64,000 nt of DNA, taken from NCBI GenBank assembly GCA_018697195.1, contig CM031864.1, forward strand, positions 12,458,809 through 12,522,808, read 5' to 3'. Below, piece by piece: positions 63,563-64,000 of the stretch. Positions within the stretch are counted from its first letter, which is position 1. Every line of letters begins with the position of its first letter. The notes beneath the pieces were generated by a model. That model was not told the DNA's origin and did no database searches. It saw nothing but the letters and a program-made list of their open reading frames with translations. The position numbers were made by a program, and so were the translations under genes. Source of the stretch: Certhia americana (Eukaryota > Chordata > Aves > Passeriformes > Certhiidae).

Positions 63563-64000
63563 CTAAGGAAGAAAATAAATGAAATGCAATGGAGTTAAGC
63601 TTGAAGAGAAATGGTAATTAAACTGAATTCTATAAAGTTCACTCGTAACTACAAAGTCACTGCATAACTGAAAATTCCAGTAGACAAGAAATTAATTACA
63701 AAAAAGCACATTAATAAGAATTTGTTTTCTAAAAAAGAGGAACAAAAAATAACATTTTAGAATGAACTTGCACATTGTTATCACAGAAACATTTTTTTAG
63801 GTCATTATTATTTGTCTTCAGTCATAGAAAGCACGATGATTTTTGCCTCAGGTTTTGTTACACAAAATAGTTCCAGGAAGTCCATTGTTTCCACAGTATT
63901 TTACTCTGACATTATCCTGACCTGATGTAACTGGACTCACTGCACAGGACACCCACATGCATTTTCTTGCTCCTGTGCTTCATTTAGTGATCATGTAGTC
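63563..64000 (-). other. USP33: USP33 intron sequence at the window edge
   Basis: No exon recognised. It is presumed to be the intron upstream of the first visible USP33 coding exon, containing ordinary AT-rich sequence. Confidence 0.6.

Noticed and set aside
1..64000. CRISPR, operons, prophage, tRNA or rRNA genes
   Set aside because: No regularly spaced repeats, no compact gene clusters and no recognisable structural RNA genes; the sequence is a vertebrate gene region.

Overview
The window is vertebrate nuclear DNA, most likely from a bird. Coding exons are split by GT-AG introns, the background is AT-rich with one strongly CpG-rich promoter, and the recognisable repeats are CR1 LINE tails with the avian-style inverted ATTCTRTG end (591-850 and 10381-10445). 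There are no operons, phage, CRISPR arrays or bacterial features.

Right part (about 49.2-63.6 kb, minus strand): the 3' half of USP33, a ubiquitin-specific protease. Twelve coding exons could be placed to the base. Their phases chain without error into 448 residues plus a stop codon. They cover the C-terminal half of the USP catalytic domain, including the His box, and both DUSP domains. The N-terminal half (ZnF-UBP and the Cys box) lies beyond 64 kb.

Middle part (about 20.6-42.3 kb): a CpG-island promoter lies inside a segment that occurs twice in direct orientation, at about 22.5-31.17 kb and 33.55-42.30 kb. The copies differ by many scattered single-base indels and some homopolymer runs, which looks like uncorrected long-read error more than evolution. 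Two low-complexity blocks flank copy 1 (20640-21531 and about 31166-33520). They share a peculiar composition in which T is nearly always followed by C when read on one strand. That removes stop codons and produces long meaningless ORFs of 286 and 503 codons. The simplest reading is a false duplication with low-quality filler. The true locus would then hold one promoter and be about 11 kb shorter.

Left part (1-20.6 kb): no coding exon was recognised. In human and other amniotes ZZZ3 lies next to the USP33 3' end on the same strand, so the CpG island is probably the ZZZ3 promoter and the left part its long 5' non-coding introns. This rests on synteny, not on a ZZZ3 coding match. The region also holds CR1 remnants and a short decayed fragment resembling a BED zinc finger (8101-8284).

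No new biological system is supported. The most striking signals are most economically explained as assembly artefacts.
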